From Candidatus Ruminimicrobiellum caprinum (lineage in GTDB: Bacteria > Elusimicrobiota > Endomicrobiia > Endomicrobiales > Endomicrobiaceae), in assembly GCA_017413305.1 (NCBI GenBank), contig JAFPUA010000008.1, forward strand, positions 1 through 5,648: DNA of 5,648 nucleotides, in the 5' to 3' direction. This document shows, in pieces, positions 1 through 4,618 of this stretch. The notes beneath the pieces were generated by a model that saw nothing but the letters and a program-made list of their open reading frames with translations, was not told the DNA's origin and did no database searches. Positions within the stretch are counted from its first letter, which is position 1, and the number at the start of each line of letters is the position of its first letter. A program made the translations under genes and the position numbers.

Positions 1-18
1 ATAAAAAAATAAAAATTT

Positions 19-657
19 TTACTTATATGTTTTTTGCATTAAGTTAGACATCATACAGATGCCCTCGATAGTTATTCCGTTAAGTTTATTTATAGTTTTT
101 TCATTTATTCCGCCGATAGCAAAAACAGGTAACGATACATTATCACAAATTTCTTTTAAAAATTCAGTTCCTTTAGGCTCCAATCCTTTTTTGCAATCAG
201 TCTGAAAAATATGACCTACAATTAAAAATTTTAAAGACTTATTATACATTGTCTTGTCGTTTGTCGTGGTCATTTCTGACCTTCCGATCTTCTGACCCTC
301 CGACCCTCTAAAATTGCCTTCGGCGATTTTGGCTTCTTCCAATGAATGAACCGAAACAGCAATGTTGTCAAATTTATTTAATCTTTCTTTATTTTCTATA
401 AAATCTTTAAATGATATTTGAATATTTTTTATATCTAATTTTTCTGCAATATTAATCTTTGAGTTAATAAAAAATAAGACATTGTTTTTTTTGCAAATAT
501 CGTTACATTTTAAAGCAAATTCTTTGTATTTTTTATCATCTAAATCTTTTTCTCTCAAAATAAGAGCATAAATATTTTCATACATGCAGATATTTTCTAT
601 CTGCATGAAAAAATCATTTTGACATAATTTTCTGTTAGTTACACAAATTCTTTTCAT
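19..657 (-). CDS. tenI: TenI-like thiazole tautomerase (thiamin phosphate synthase superfamily)
   Basis: This 212-residue TIM-barrel protein of the ThiE/TenI superfamily is the last visible gene of the thiamin-thiazole operon. TenI aromatises the thiazole carboxylate phosphate tautomer released by ThiG; ThiE joins thiazole phosphate to HMP-PP. I favour TenI because residues 147-158 read VGHIFQTDCKKG, the TenI signature whose His (here His149) corresponds to the catalytic His of Bacillus TenI, and because the ThiE-type HLGQ and GPxxxT motifs are not seen. SVHSLEEA (102-109) and PVFAIGG (177-183) are conserved barrel elements. Residues about 114-140, between the SVHSLEEA helix and the VGH strand, are a non-homologous insert encoded by a short-repeat tract (249-307); relatives have only a few residues there. 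No Shine-Dalgarno site precedes the ATG, and only 5 nt separate it from the thiH stop, so translation is probably coupled. Automated pipelines would likely call it thiE. The family is confident, the TenI subtype fairly so. Confidence 0.85.
   Translation of the reverse strand: MKRICVTNRKLCQNDFFMQIENICMYENIYALILREKDLDDKKYKEFALKCNDICKKNNVLFFINSKINIAEKLDIKNIQISFKDFIENKERLNKFDNIAVSVHSLEEAKIAEGNFRGSEGQKIGRSEMTTTNDKTMYNKSLKFLIVGHIFQTDCKKGLEPKGTEFLKEICDNVSLPVFAIGGINEKTINKLNGITIEGICMMSNLMQKTYK
249..307 (-). repeat. Short-repeat insertion inside tenI
   Basis: Read on the minus strand, 268-307 is a run of degenerate 8-mers: AGGGTCGG, AGGGTCAG, AAGATCGG, AAGGTCAG, AAATGACC. The first four follow ARGRTCRG and alternate CGG/CAG, so two 16-bp units can also be seen. 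The last two form a palindrome, GGTCA-GAAA-TGACC (268-281), with a GNRA-type loop. Two exact ACGACAA copies (254-267) and a partial GACAA follow. The tract is richer in G and C than the gene around it. It stays open in the tenI frame and encodes a polar segment, roughly residues 117-137, at a position where TenI relatives have a short loop. This suggests an in-frame insertion like the palindromic elements found in coding regions of some bacteria; that comparison is inference. Confidence 0.7.
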
Positions 658-662
658 GATAA

Positions 663-1793
663 TTATAGTCTGATATGATTAGTAAAAACAGGATACAACC
701 CTCTTTGTTTTATCATATCTGTTATTTCGGAAACACTTCTTGTATCTGAAATTTCAAACTGTTCATCACCTTTTGCGTTATCTTCGTGTCCTCCGACGGA
801 AGTTTTTACTCCGGCAGAAATTTTTGTCGCACAAACACCTATGATATTGTCTCTAAATCCTGCACGTTCTCTTGTGGAAATTGTTATATCAGAAAATGGC
901 ATAAATAATCTGTATGCACATAAGGCCTGAAATAATTGCTTTTCATTGACATAATGAGGATTTTCTTCCTTGTGTTCGTGAATATATGGTCTTAATCTGG
1001 GAGCAGAAAAACCTGCTTTTATGTCCGGATATTTTTGTTGTAACAAATATGCATGGACAGCAGCACAAAAAGCATCTTTTCTAAAATCGTCAAGTCCGAA
1101 CAAGATTCCGAAAGAGACTCCTCTCATTCCGGCAAGAGCTGCTCTTTCCTGAGCATAAAATCTATATTCAAAAACAGATTTAGGTCCTGCAAGATGGAGT
1201 TTTTTATAATTTTCTTTATTGTAAGTTTCTTGATATACACATACAAAATCTGCTCCGCAATCGCTTAAATATTTATATTCATCAGTGTTTAACGGATATA
1301 TTTCTATGGATATTGACGAAAAATATTTTTTTGCTAGTTTCACGGCTTCGCCGATGTACTCTACACTTGATGCAGTTCTTGATTCGCCAGTTAATATTAA
1401 AATATCTTCCAACCCTGTTGCAGAAATAGCTTTATATTCTTTTTCTATTTCTTCAATGGTAAGTTTAGCTCTATGTATATTGTTTTTGCAGTTATATCCG
1501 CAATAAGTACATTGGTTTTCACAATAGTTTGAAATATATAATGGAGTAAATAACGATATACTTGTACCGAAATGTTTTCTTGTTTCGTACTGTGCCTTAT
1601 GTGCAATAGTATTTAAATATTCAGTTGCTGCAGGGGATAAAAGAACTTTTAAATCTTCTATATCCATATAGTCTTTATTTAATGTTTTTAAAACATCGTT
1701 TTTATTATAAATATTGTAATCATAATTTTTAACGAGTTGTAAAACTTGTTCCAGCATATCAGAATCAATCTGTTCCATATTCTTGAAATACAT
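663..1793 (-). CDS. thiH: 2-iminoacetate synthase ThiH (radical SAM tyrosine lyase)
   Basis: ThiH cleaves tyrosine to dehydroglycine (2-iminoacetate) and p-cresol, using a [4Fe-4S] cluster and S-adenosylmethionine; dehydroglycine feeds ThiG in the anaerobic thiazole pathway. The 376 residues match the usual ThiH length. The radical-SAM cluster motif CxxxCxxC is Cys91, Cys95 and Cys98 (CENQCTYC). It is followed by the ILILTGESR segment typical of the SAM-binding barrel, the FGILFGLDD stretch, and a C-terminal block with TISTRERAGFRDN and SVGGH, all hallmarks of ThiH rather than biotin synthase or ThiC. A strong GGAGG site (1801-1805) lies 7 nt before the ATG. The start overlaps the thiG stop by one base (TAATG), so the two are translationally coupled. 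ThiH usually works as a complex with ThiG, which the adjacency supports. Confidence 0.97.
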   Translation of the reverse strand: MYFKNMEQIDSDMLEQVLQLVKNYDYNIYNKNDVLKTLNKDYMDIEDLKVLLSPAATEYLNTIAHKAQYETRKHFGTSISLFTPLYISNYCENQCTYCGYNCKNNIHRAKLTIEEIEKEYKAISATGLEDILILTGESRTASSVEYIGEAVKLAKKYFSSISIEIYPLNTDEYKYLSDCGADFVCVYQETYNKENYKKLHLAGPKSVFEYRFYAQERAALAGMRGVSFGILFGLDDFRKDAFCAAVHAYLLQQKYPDIKAGFSAPRLRPYIHEHKEENPHYVNEKQLFQALCAYRLFMPFSDITISTRERAGFRDNIIGVCATKISAGVKTSVGGHEDNAKGDEQFEISDTRSVSEITDMIKQRGLYPVFTNHIRL

Positions 1794-2560
1794 TATTTGT
1801 CCTCCAAGAAATCTATCATTGGACTGGAAGCTTCTGCTTTAAAATTAAGCACTCTGCCAAGCCCTGCAAGATAAGCTTTTCTTCCTGCTTCAATTGCCAG
1901 CTTAAAAGCTAATGCCATTTCGTTAATATTTTTTGCTGTTGCAATAGCCGTGTTTATCATAACAGCAGCTGCACCTTCCTGCATTATTTCACAAGCTTGT
2001 GCGGGGGAACCTATTCCGGCATCAACTATTACGGGAAGTTTAATTTCGTCAATAATTATTTTAATAAAATGTTTTGTTAAAAGGCCTAAATTGCTTCCTA
2101 TCGGTGCAGCAAGTGGCATAATAGTTGCAGCTCCTGCATTTGCTAAATCTCTTGCAACATTTAAATCAGGATACATATATGGCATCACAACAAATCCTTC
2201 TTTTGCCAAGATTTCTGTTGCTTTTATTGTCTCATAATTGTCCGGCAAAAGAAATTTTGTATCTTTTATTACTTCTATTTTTACAAAATCTCCGCAACCC
2301 AACTCTCTTGAAAGACGTGCAATTCTTACGGCTTCCTCTGCTGTTCTTGCGCCGGATGTATTTGGCAAAAGGGTGACATTTTTTGGAATAAAATCCAAAA
2401 TATTATATTCTGTTTTTGTATTTGCTCGTCTTAAAGCAAGTGTTACAATTTCTGCACCGGCACTTTCAATTGCTGCTTTTATTAATTCCAAAGAATATTT
2501 GCCTGAACCTAAGATAAAACGAGAGTTAAATTCATGCCCTTGTATTATTAGTTTGTCCAT
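1793..2560 (-). CDS. thiG: Thiazole synthase ThiG
   Basis: ThiG condenses 1-deoxy-D-xylulose 5-phosphate, dehydroglycine (from ThiH) and sulfur carried by ThiS thiocarboxylate into the thiazole tautomer. The 255 residues are full length. Visible family signatures are FILGSGKY (15-22), LLPNTSGARTAEEAVRIARL (64-83), DFVKIEVI with the presumed Schiff-base Lys94, VMPYMYPD (125-132), APIGSNLGL (152-160), PVIVDAGIGSPAQA (176-189) and the VMINTAIA phosphate-binding segment. It starts at ATG 2560 with a GAGGG site at 2565-2569, only 4 nt away, a rather tight spacing. It lies 62 bp downstream of thiS across an AT-rich inverted repeat, and its stop overlaps the thiH start by one base. No damage or unusual residue was noticed. 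Confidence 0.97.
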   Translation of the reverse strand: MDKLIIQGHEFNSRFILGSGKYSLELIKAAIESAGAEIVTLALRRANTKTEYNILDFIPKNVTLLPNTSGARTAEEAVRIARLSRELGCGDFVKIEVIKDTKFLLPDNYETIKATEILAKEGFVVMPYMYPDLNVARDLANAGAATIMPLAAPIGSNLGLLTKHFIKIIIDEIKLPVIVDAGIGSPAQACEIMQEGAAAVMINTAIATAKNINEMALAFKLAIEAGRKAYLAGLGRVLNFKAEASSPMIDFLEDK

Positions 2561-2570
2561 TTTTCCCTCA

Positions 2571-2618
2571 CAATTATAAATTATAAATTTTAAATTTTAA
2601 TTTTTAATTTATAAATTG
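2571..2618. repeat. AT-rich inverted repeat between thiS and thiG
   Basis: The arms CAATTATAAATT (2571-2582) and AATTTATAAATTG (2606-2618) are complementary except for one bulged base, with an A/T-only centre. It fills most of the 62-bp gap between thiS and thiG. In RNA it would make an AU hairpin just after the thiS stop, perhaps an mRNA stability or processing element. Part of the sequence (tataaattataaatt) recurs at 4523-4537, so it may be a dispersed low-complexity repeat. No U-run follows, so it is not a convincing terminator. Confidence 0.45.
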
Positions 2619-2622
2619 TCGT

Positions 2623-2817
2623 CTATCCGCCACCGACAAAAGTTAATACTTCCATAACATCGGTATCTTTTAAATTTATTGTGCTGTACTTATCTTTTGA
2701 TACTATCTCTCCGTTTAGCTCGATAACAATTCTACCTACAATATAATTGTTTTCTTTTAAAAAATCTTCCAGTGTTTTAGAATTTTTTAAAATAATATTT
2801 TTTCCATTAATCTGCAT
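2623..2817 (-). CDS. thiS: Sulfur carrier protein ThiS
   Basis: ThiS is a small ubiquitin-like protein of 64 residues, the usual family length. It carries sulfur as a C-terminal thiocarboxylate to ThiG. The N-terminal MQINGK strand, the central EDFLKE helix, the VIELNGEIV strand and the ending VLTFVGGG are typical; the C-terminal Gly63-Gly64 is the site that is adenylated and thiolated. It is the first gene of the operon. AAGGAG (2823-2828) sits 5 nt before the ATG, immediately after the U-run of the leader terminator, so expression depends on read-through of that structure. The usual activating enzyme gene, thiF, is not next to it or elsewhere in the window. Confidence 0.95.
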   Translation of the reverse strand: MQINGKNIILKNSKTLEDFLKENNYIVGRIVIELNGEIVSKDKYSTINLKDTDVMEVLTFVGGG

Positions 2818-2828
2818 TTTTTCTCCTT

Positions 2829-2892
2829 AAAAAAATAGAATATGAAGTAGTTTTGACACCCGAGGTGGTGTCCCCCACAACATATTCTATTT
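2829..2892 (-). terminator. Regulated intrinsic terminator in the thiS leader
   Basis: The same 12-bp helix (2881-2892 with 2833-2844) runs directly into U residues (2835-2829 on the minus strand) just before the thiS ribosome binding site. Because the inner helices are nested within it, ligand binding would be expected to change whether the outer helix forms fast enough to stop RNA polymerase. It could also catch transcripts reading in from the upstream pilin genes, which show no terminator of their own. Confidence 0.7.
2833..2892 (-). promoter_or_regulatory. Terminator-embedded aptamer before thiS, probable thiS-motif / HMP-PP riboswitch
   Basis: In minus-strand RNA a 12-bp outer helix is formed by AAATAGAATATG (2892-2881) and CATATTCTATTT (2844-2833), followed by a U-run (2832-2829). 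Inside it are a 2x2 UU/UU loop, a possible GUGG/CUAC helix (2878-2875 with 2850-2847), a GG/AAAA internal loop, and a 6-bp helix GACACC/GGTGTC (2872-2867 with 2860-2855) capped by ACCTCG. GC-rich sequence sits in the inner part, as expected of an aptamer core, while the outer helix plus U-run is an intrinsic terminator. The published thiS-motif RNA, a riboswitch for the thiamin pyrimidine precursor HMP-PP, has this terminator-embedded design and this gene location. I recognise it from architecture and context; I could not align it with the consensus. The TPP riboswitch core (CUGAGA, ACCUGAU) is absent. Confidence 0.75.
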
Positions 2893-2905
2893 AATTTGAT
2901 ACTTA

Positions 2906-2934
2906 ATGATACAATAATTAAACTTGTTTGTCAA
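2906..2934 (-). promoter_or_regulatory. Sigma-70 type promoter of the thi operon
   Basis: On the minus strand TTGACA (2934-2929) and TATCAT (2911-2906) are separated by exactly 17 bp. Transcription should start near 2898-2900, only about 7 nt before the aptamer helix, so the leader is almost entirely riboswitch. The -35 box lies 11 bp beyond the stop codon of the upstream pilin gene. Confidence 0.8.
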
Positions 2935-2945
2935 AGAAAATTTTG

Positions 2946-3371
2946 TTACCAATTAGAAACAGATTCAAAGGTTCTTGCAGAATCTGTTAAACTATAATAT
3001 AAATAAATCCATTTCCCTCCAAGCTCTTTTGGTTCTGCCACACCAATTGAAAGGCTATAAGGACTACTATTTCGTTGATTTGAACAAAATAAAGTAAAAT
3101 ACTTGTTAAGTCTTGCATTTACTCCTAATACTTCGGAGTTACAAGTCCAATATGTTTTATTTTCATCGTAAGCCCAGAAAAAATTCTCATAAGTTGCATA
3201 ATATTGCATTTGTGCTTCCTTAATTTGGTTTAGTAAGGCATAACCCTCTGCCATTTTTGCTTCCACAATATAGTCTTTATAAATGGGTACTGATATCATG
3301 GATAAGATGGTTACTAAAGTTATTACGATTATTAGTTCTACTAATGTAAATCCTTTTAAAAATTTTTTCAT
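2946..3371 (-). CDS. Type IV pilin-like prepilin (second gene of minus-strand pair)
   Basis: A 141-residue prepilin with the short basic leader MKKFLKG, cleavage expected at Gly7/Phe8 by prepilin peptidase, Glu12 at mature position 5, and a hydrophobic N-terminal helix (about 8-31) that anchors the subunit in the inner membrane before assembly. The class block AEGYALL (41-47) is followed by the family block VLGVNARLNKYFTLF (81-95). Cys77 and Cys96 could form a disulfide in the globular head. It is a close paralog of the gene 27 bp upstream, and the pair is probably one transcript. An AGGAG site (3377-3381) lies 5 nt before the ATG. Whether it is a major pilin, a minor pilin or a pseudopilin cannot be told from sequence alone. 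No terminator is seen after it. Confidence 0.9.
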   Translation of the reverse strand: MKKFLKGFTLVELIIVITLVTILSMISVPIYKDYIVEAKMAEGYALLNQIKEAQMQYYATYENFFWAYDENKTYWTCNSEVLGVNARLNKYFTLFCSNQRNSSPYSLSIGVAEPKELGGKWIYLYYSLTDSARTFESVSNW

Positions 3372-3398
3372 AAAAACTCCTTTAACAATGTATAATTT

Positions 3399-3839
3399 TT
3401 ATTGTCCGCTAGCATCTTTATAATATCTTATTTCTCCTGTAAGACAATATGACAACATTAAATAATTATCGTATCCTTTTCTTAATTTATCAGGTATGTA
3501 TGCTCCAGCCCTGAAACTATATTTATCGCTGTATCCACCAACTTTGAACCAAGTAAAATACTTGTTAAGTCTGCCGTTGATGCCTAAAACTTCTTCGTTG
3601 CATGTATAAGTATGCCAGTCTTTTTGACTGCTATGTTCTCCTCTTAAAAAGTTTCCGTATTCTGCGCGGTAGGATAATTGAGCTTCTCGGATAGTAGCCA
3701 GTAATGAATATCCTTCCGCCATGGTTGCCTCTTTTGTATAACTTTTGTAGATAGGGACAGATATACTTGATAATATAACAACGATAGTTATTGTGATTAC
3801 CAACTCTACTAATGTAAAACCTTTAGTTTTTCTTTTCAT
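3399..3839 (-). CDS. Type IV pilin-like prepilin (first gene of minus-strand pair)
   Basis: A 146-residue prepilin with leader MKRKTKG, expected cleavage at Gly7/Phe8, mature FTLVE with Glu12 at position 5, and a hydrophobic helix (about 8-31) followed by VPIYKSY. AEGYSLL (41-47) and VLGINGRLNKYFTWF (84-98) are shared with the neighbouring pilins. Cys80 and Cys132 are the only cysteines and could pair, a spacing different from the downstream paralog. AGGAG (3846-3850) stands 6 nt before the ATG. It is the first gene after a structured leader of about 230 nt and a consensus promoter at 4074-4103. Its product likely builds or primes a type IV pilus or type II secretion-like pseudopilus; no assembly ATPase, platform protein or secretin gene is in the window. 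Confidence 0.9.
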   Translation of the reverse strand: MKRKTKGFTLVELVITITIVVILSSISVPIYKSYTKEATMAEGYSLLATIREAQLSYRAEYGNFLRGEHSSQKDWHTYTCNEEVLGINGRLNKYFTWFKVGGYSDKYSFRAGAYIPDKLRKGYDNYLMLSYCLTGEIRYYKDASGQ

Positions 3840-3911
3840 ATTTTTCTCCTTTTATATATTTTTTACTATACAAATTTTTTTATTTTTGATAGAATAAAGA
3901 AAGATTTTAAA

Positions 3912-4020
3912 TAAGCCGAGGATAAACTCGTTTCGCATAATATTTATCTTTTATATTAAATTGCTGCTATGTTGCAATATATTTATCAAACTATTGCTAT
4001 GGTATAGTTTGCTCGGCTTA
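3912..4020 (-). ncRNA. Structured pilin-mRNA leader: three hairpins closed by a 9-bp helix
   Basis: In minus-strand RNA, TAAGCCGAG (4020-4012) pairs perfectly with CTCGGCTTA (3920-3912). Enclosed are hairpin 1, CAAACTAT/ATAGTTTG with loop ACCATAGCA (4011-3987); hairpin 2, ATTGC/GCAAT with loop AACATAGCA (3978-3960); and hairpin 3, GATAAA/TTTATC around a 16-nt loop containing ATGCGAAA. Hairpins 1 and 2 have different stems but 9-nt loops identical at 8 positions, which argues for a selected loop. The element sits in the 5' untranslated region of the pilin pair, between the promoter at 4074-4103 and the pilin start at 3839. No U-run follows the closing helix, so control, if any, is more likely by stability, translation or a binding partner than by termination. 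I do not recognise the family. The rest of the 305-bp gap is AT-rich. Confidence 0.65.
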
Positions 4021-4049
4021 ATGAAATTGAAAAAATTTAACAAAAATGT

Positions 4050-4078
4050 TTGTTTGGCTAACTTTAGGCTAATATTAT
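4050..4078 (+). promoter_or_regulatory. Candidate promoter of the XRE regulator gene
   Basis: TTGTTT (4050-4055) and TATTAT (4073-4078) have a 17-bp spacer; transcription would start near 4085, about 60 nt before the regulator ATG. The -10 box occupies the same bases as the -10 box of the oppositely directed pilin promoter, so polymerase could occupy only one of them at a time. Confidence 0.5.
4056..4072. promoter_or_regulatory. GGCTAA direct repeats, possible operator
   Basis: Two GGCTAA copies (4056-4061 and 4067-4072) are 11 bp apart, about one helical turn, so they face the same side of DNA. They lie in the spacer of the regulator promoter and across the start region of the minus-strand pilin promoter, where a bound repressor would block both. 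The adjacent XRE protein is the obvious candidate ligand, but nothing in the sequence proves it. Confidence 0.4.
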
Positions 4079-4103
4079 AGCTTTTTATTGTACAAAAAGT
4101 CAA
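4074..4103 (-). promoter_or_regulatory. Consensus promoter for the minus-strand pilin pair
   Basis: On the minus strand TTGACT (4103-4098) is followed after 18 bp by a perfect TATAAT (4079-4074). Transcription should start near 4067, giving a leader of about 230 nt that includes the three-hairpin element before the pilin start at 3839. The box sequences match the promoter at 4583-4611 that precedes the plus-strand pilins, so both pilin units look driven by the housekeeping sigma factor. Confidence 0.7.
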
Positions 4104-4144
4104 GAATTTTATTTTTTTTGCATAAAATGTATGAGGAGAATTTT

Positions 4145-4501
4145 ATGAAAAAAGAAAAATCTTTTTTTAGTAAACAGTTTAAAAATATTATGTTTGAAAA
4201 AGGTTTTACACAAAGAGAACTGGCTGTAAAACTTGGTGTAGGTGCTGAACTTGTTAGTCGTTGGGTTAATGGAGTTCGAAAACCAAGTATTTCTTCTTTA
4301 AGAAAAATATCTAAAGTTTTTAATGTTCCGATATCATATTTTATAGAAAATGAAATTAGTGATAAATCTAATAAAAATTCCACAGAAATGAAAATAAAAT
4401 TTAGTTTTCTTGAAGAAAAAATTAGGAGAGTAGAAATAGAAAATTCTTTATTAAAAAAAGAAATTGAATTAATAAAAATAAAATTGAGTAAAAAGAAATA
4501 A
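4145..4501 (+). CDS. XRE-family helix-turn-helix regulator with C-terminal coiled coil
   Basis: A 118-residue protein with a Cro/C1-type DNA-binding domain at about 12-67: FTQRELAVKLGV is the first HTH half, ELVSRWVNGVRKPSISSL holds the recognition helix, and NVPISYFIE ends the domain. After a polar linker, residues 85-113 are charged and rich in Leu/Ile at heptad-like spacing, fitting a dimerising coiled coil. I chose ATG 4145 because AGGAG (4134-4138) stands 6 nt before it; the frame is open upstream to an ATG at 4088, but that start has no ribosome site and is unlikely. It lies divergent to one pilin pair and upstream of another, so local control of the pilin units or of itself is plausible but inferred. 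It does not look like an antitoxin with a neighbouring toxin, since no toxin gene is present. Confidence 0.88.
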   Translation: MKKEKSFFSKQFKNIMFEKGFTQRELAVKLGVGAELVSRWVNGVRKPSISSLRKISKVFNVPISYFIENEISDKSNKNSTEMKIKFSFLEEKIRRVEIENSLLKKEIELIKIKLSKKK

Positions 4502-4582
4502 AAATATATCGAAGAAAACAAGTATAAATTATAAATTGTTTATCCGTACGATTTATTGATATGTGAAAAATTAAGTATTTCC
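4502..4582. other. AT-rich spacer after the XRE gene
   Basis: No gene or convincing terminator is seen. It contains tataaattataaatt (4523-4537), also present at the thiS-thiG junction, and a CGTACG palindrome. Together with the promoter and RNA element that follow, it makes up the 430-bp gene-free stretch from 4502 to 4932. Confidence 0.4.
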
Positions 4583-4611
4583 TTGACTTAGAAAATGTTT
4601 TAGGTTATAAT
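4583..4611 (+). promoter_or_regulatory. Consensus promoter of the structured RNA / plus-strand pilin leader
   Basis: TTGACT (4583-4588) and a perfect TATAAT (4606-4611) are separated by exactly 17 bp, the best promoter match in the window. Transcription should start near 4618-4620. The next feature downstream is a highly structured RNA that ends in an intrinsic terminator before the pilin gene. Confidence 0.8.
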
Positions 4612-4618
4612 AAAAATG

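Noticed and set aside
310..330. Plus-strand hairpin AAAATTGCC-TTC-GGCGATTTT in tenI as a terminator
   Set aside because: It lies within the coding region, no U-run follows, and on the coding strand the stem has a mismatch; it may only mark the edge of the repeat insertion.
1053..2579. Several plus-strand open frames opposite thiH and thiG
   Set aside because: They are antisense shadows of clearly conserved genes, with no ribosome sites and no recognisable protein features.
2829..2892. TPP riboswitch in the thi leader
   Set aside because: The leader is too short and lacks the conserved CUGAGA and ACCUGAU segments; the terminator-embedded fold fits the thiS-motif class better.
3865..3893. Second minus-strand promoter close to the pilin start (TATAGT at 3870-3865)
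   Set aside because: No acceptable -35 box lies at 16-18 bp; the TTGACT/TATAAT pair at 4074-4103 is far better.
4088..4144. Longer N-terminus for the XRE regulator
   Set aside because: The upstream ATGs at 4088 and 4127 have no ribosome site, whereas AGGAG is correctly placed for ATG 4145, and the HTH domain begins after that point.
4075..4521. 148-codon open frame antisense to the XRE gene
   Set aside because: It is a Phe/Ser/Ile-rich shadow of the AT-rich coding strand, without a domain or ribosome site.
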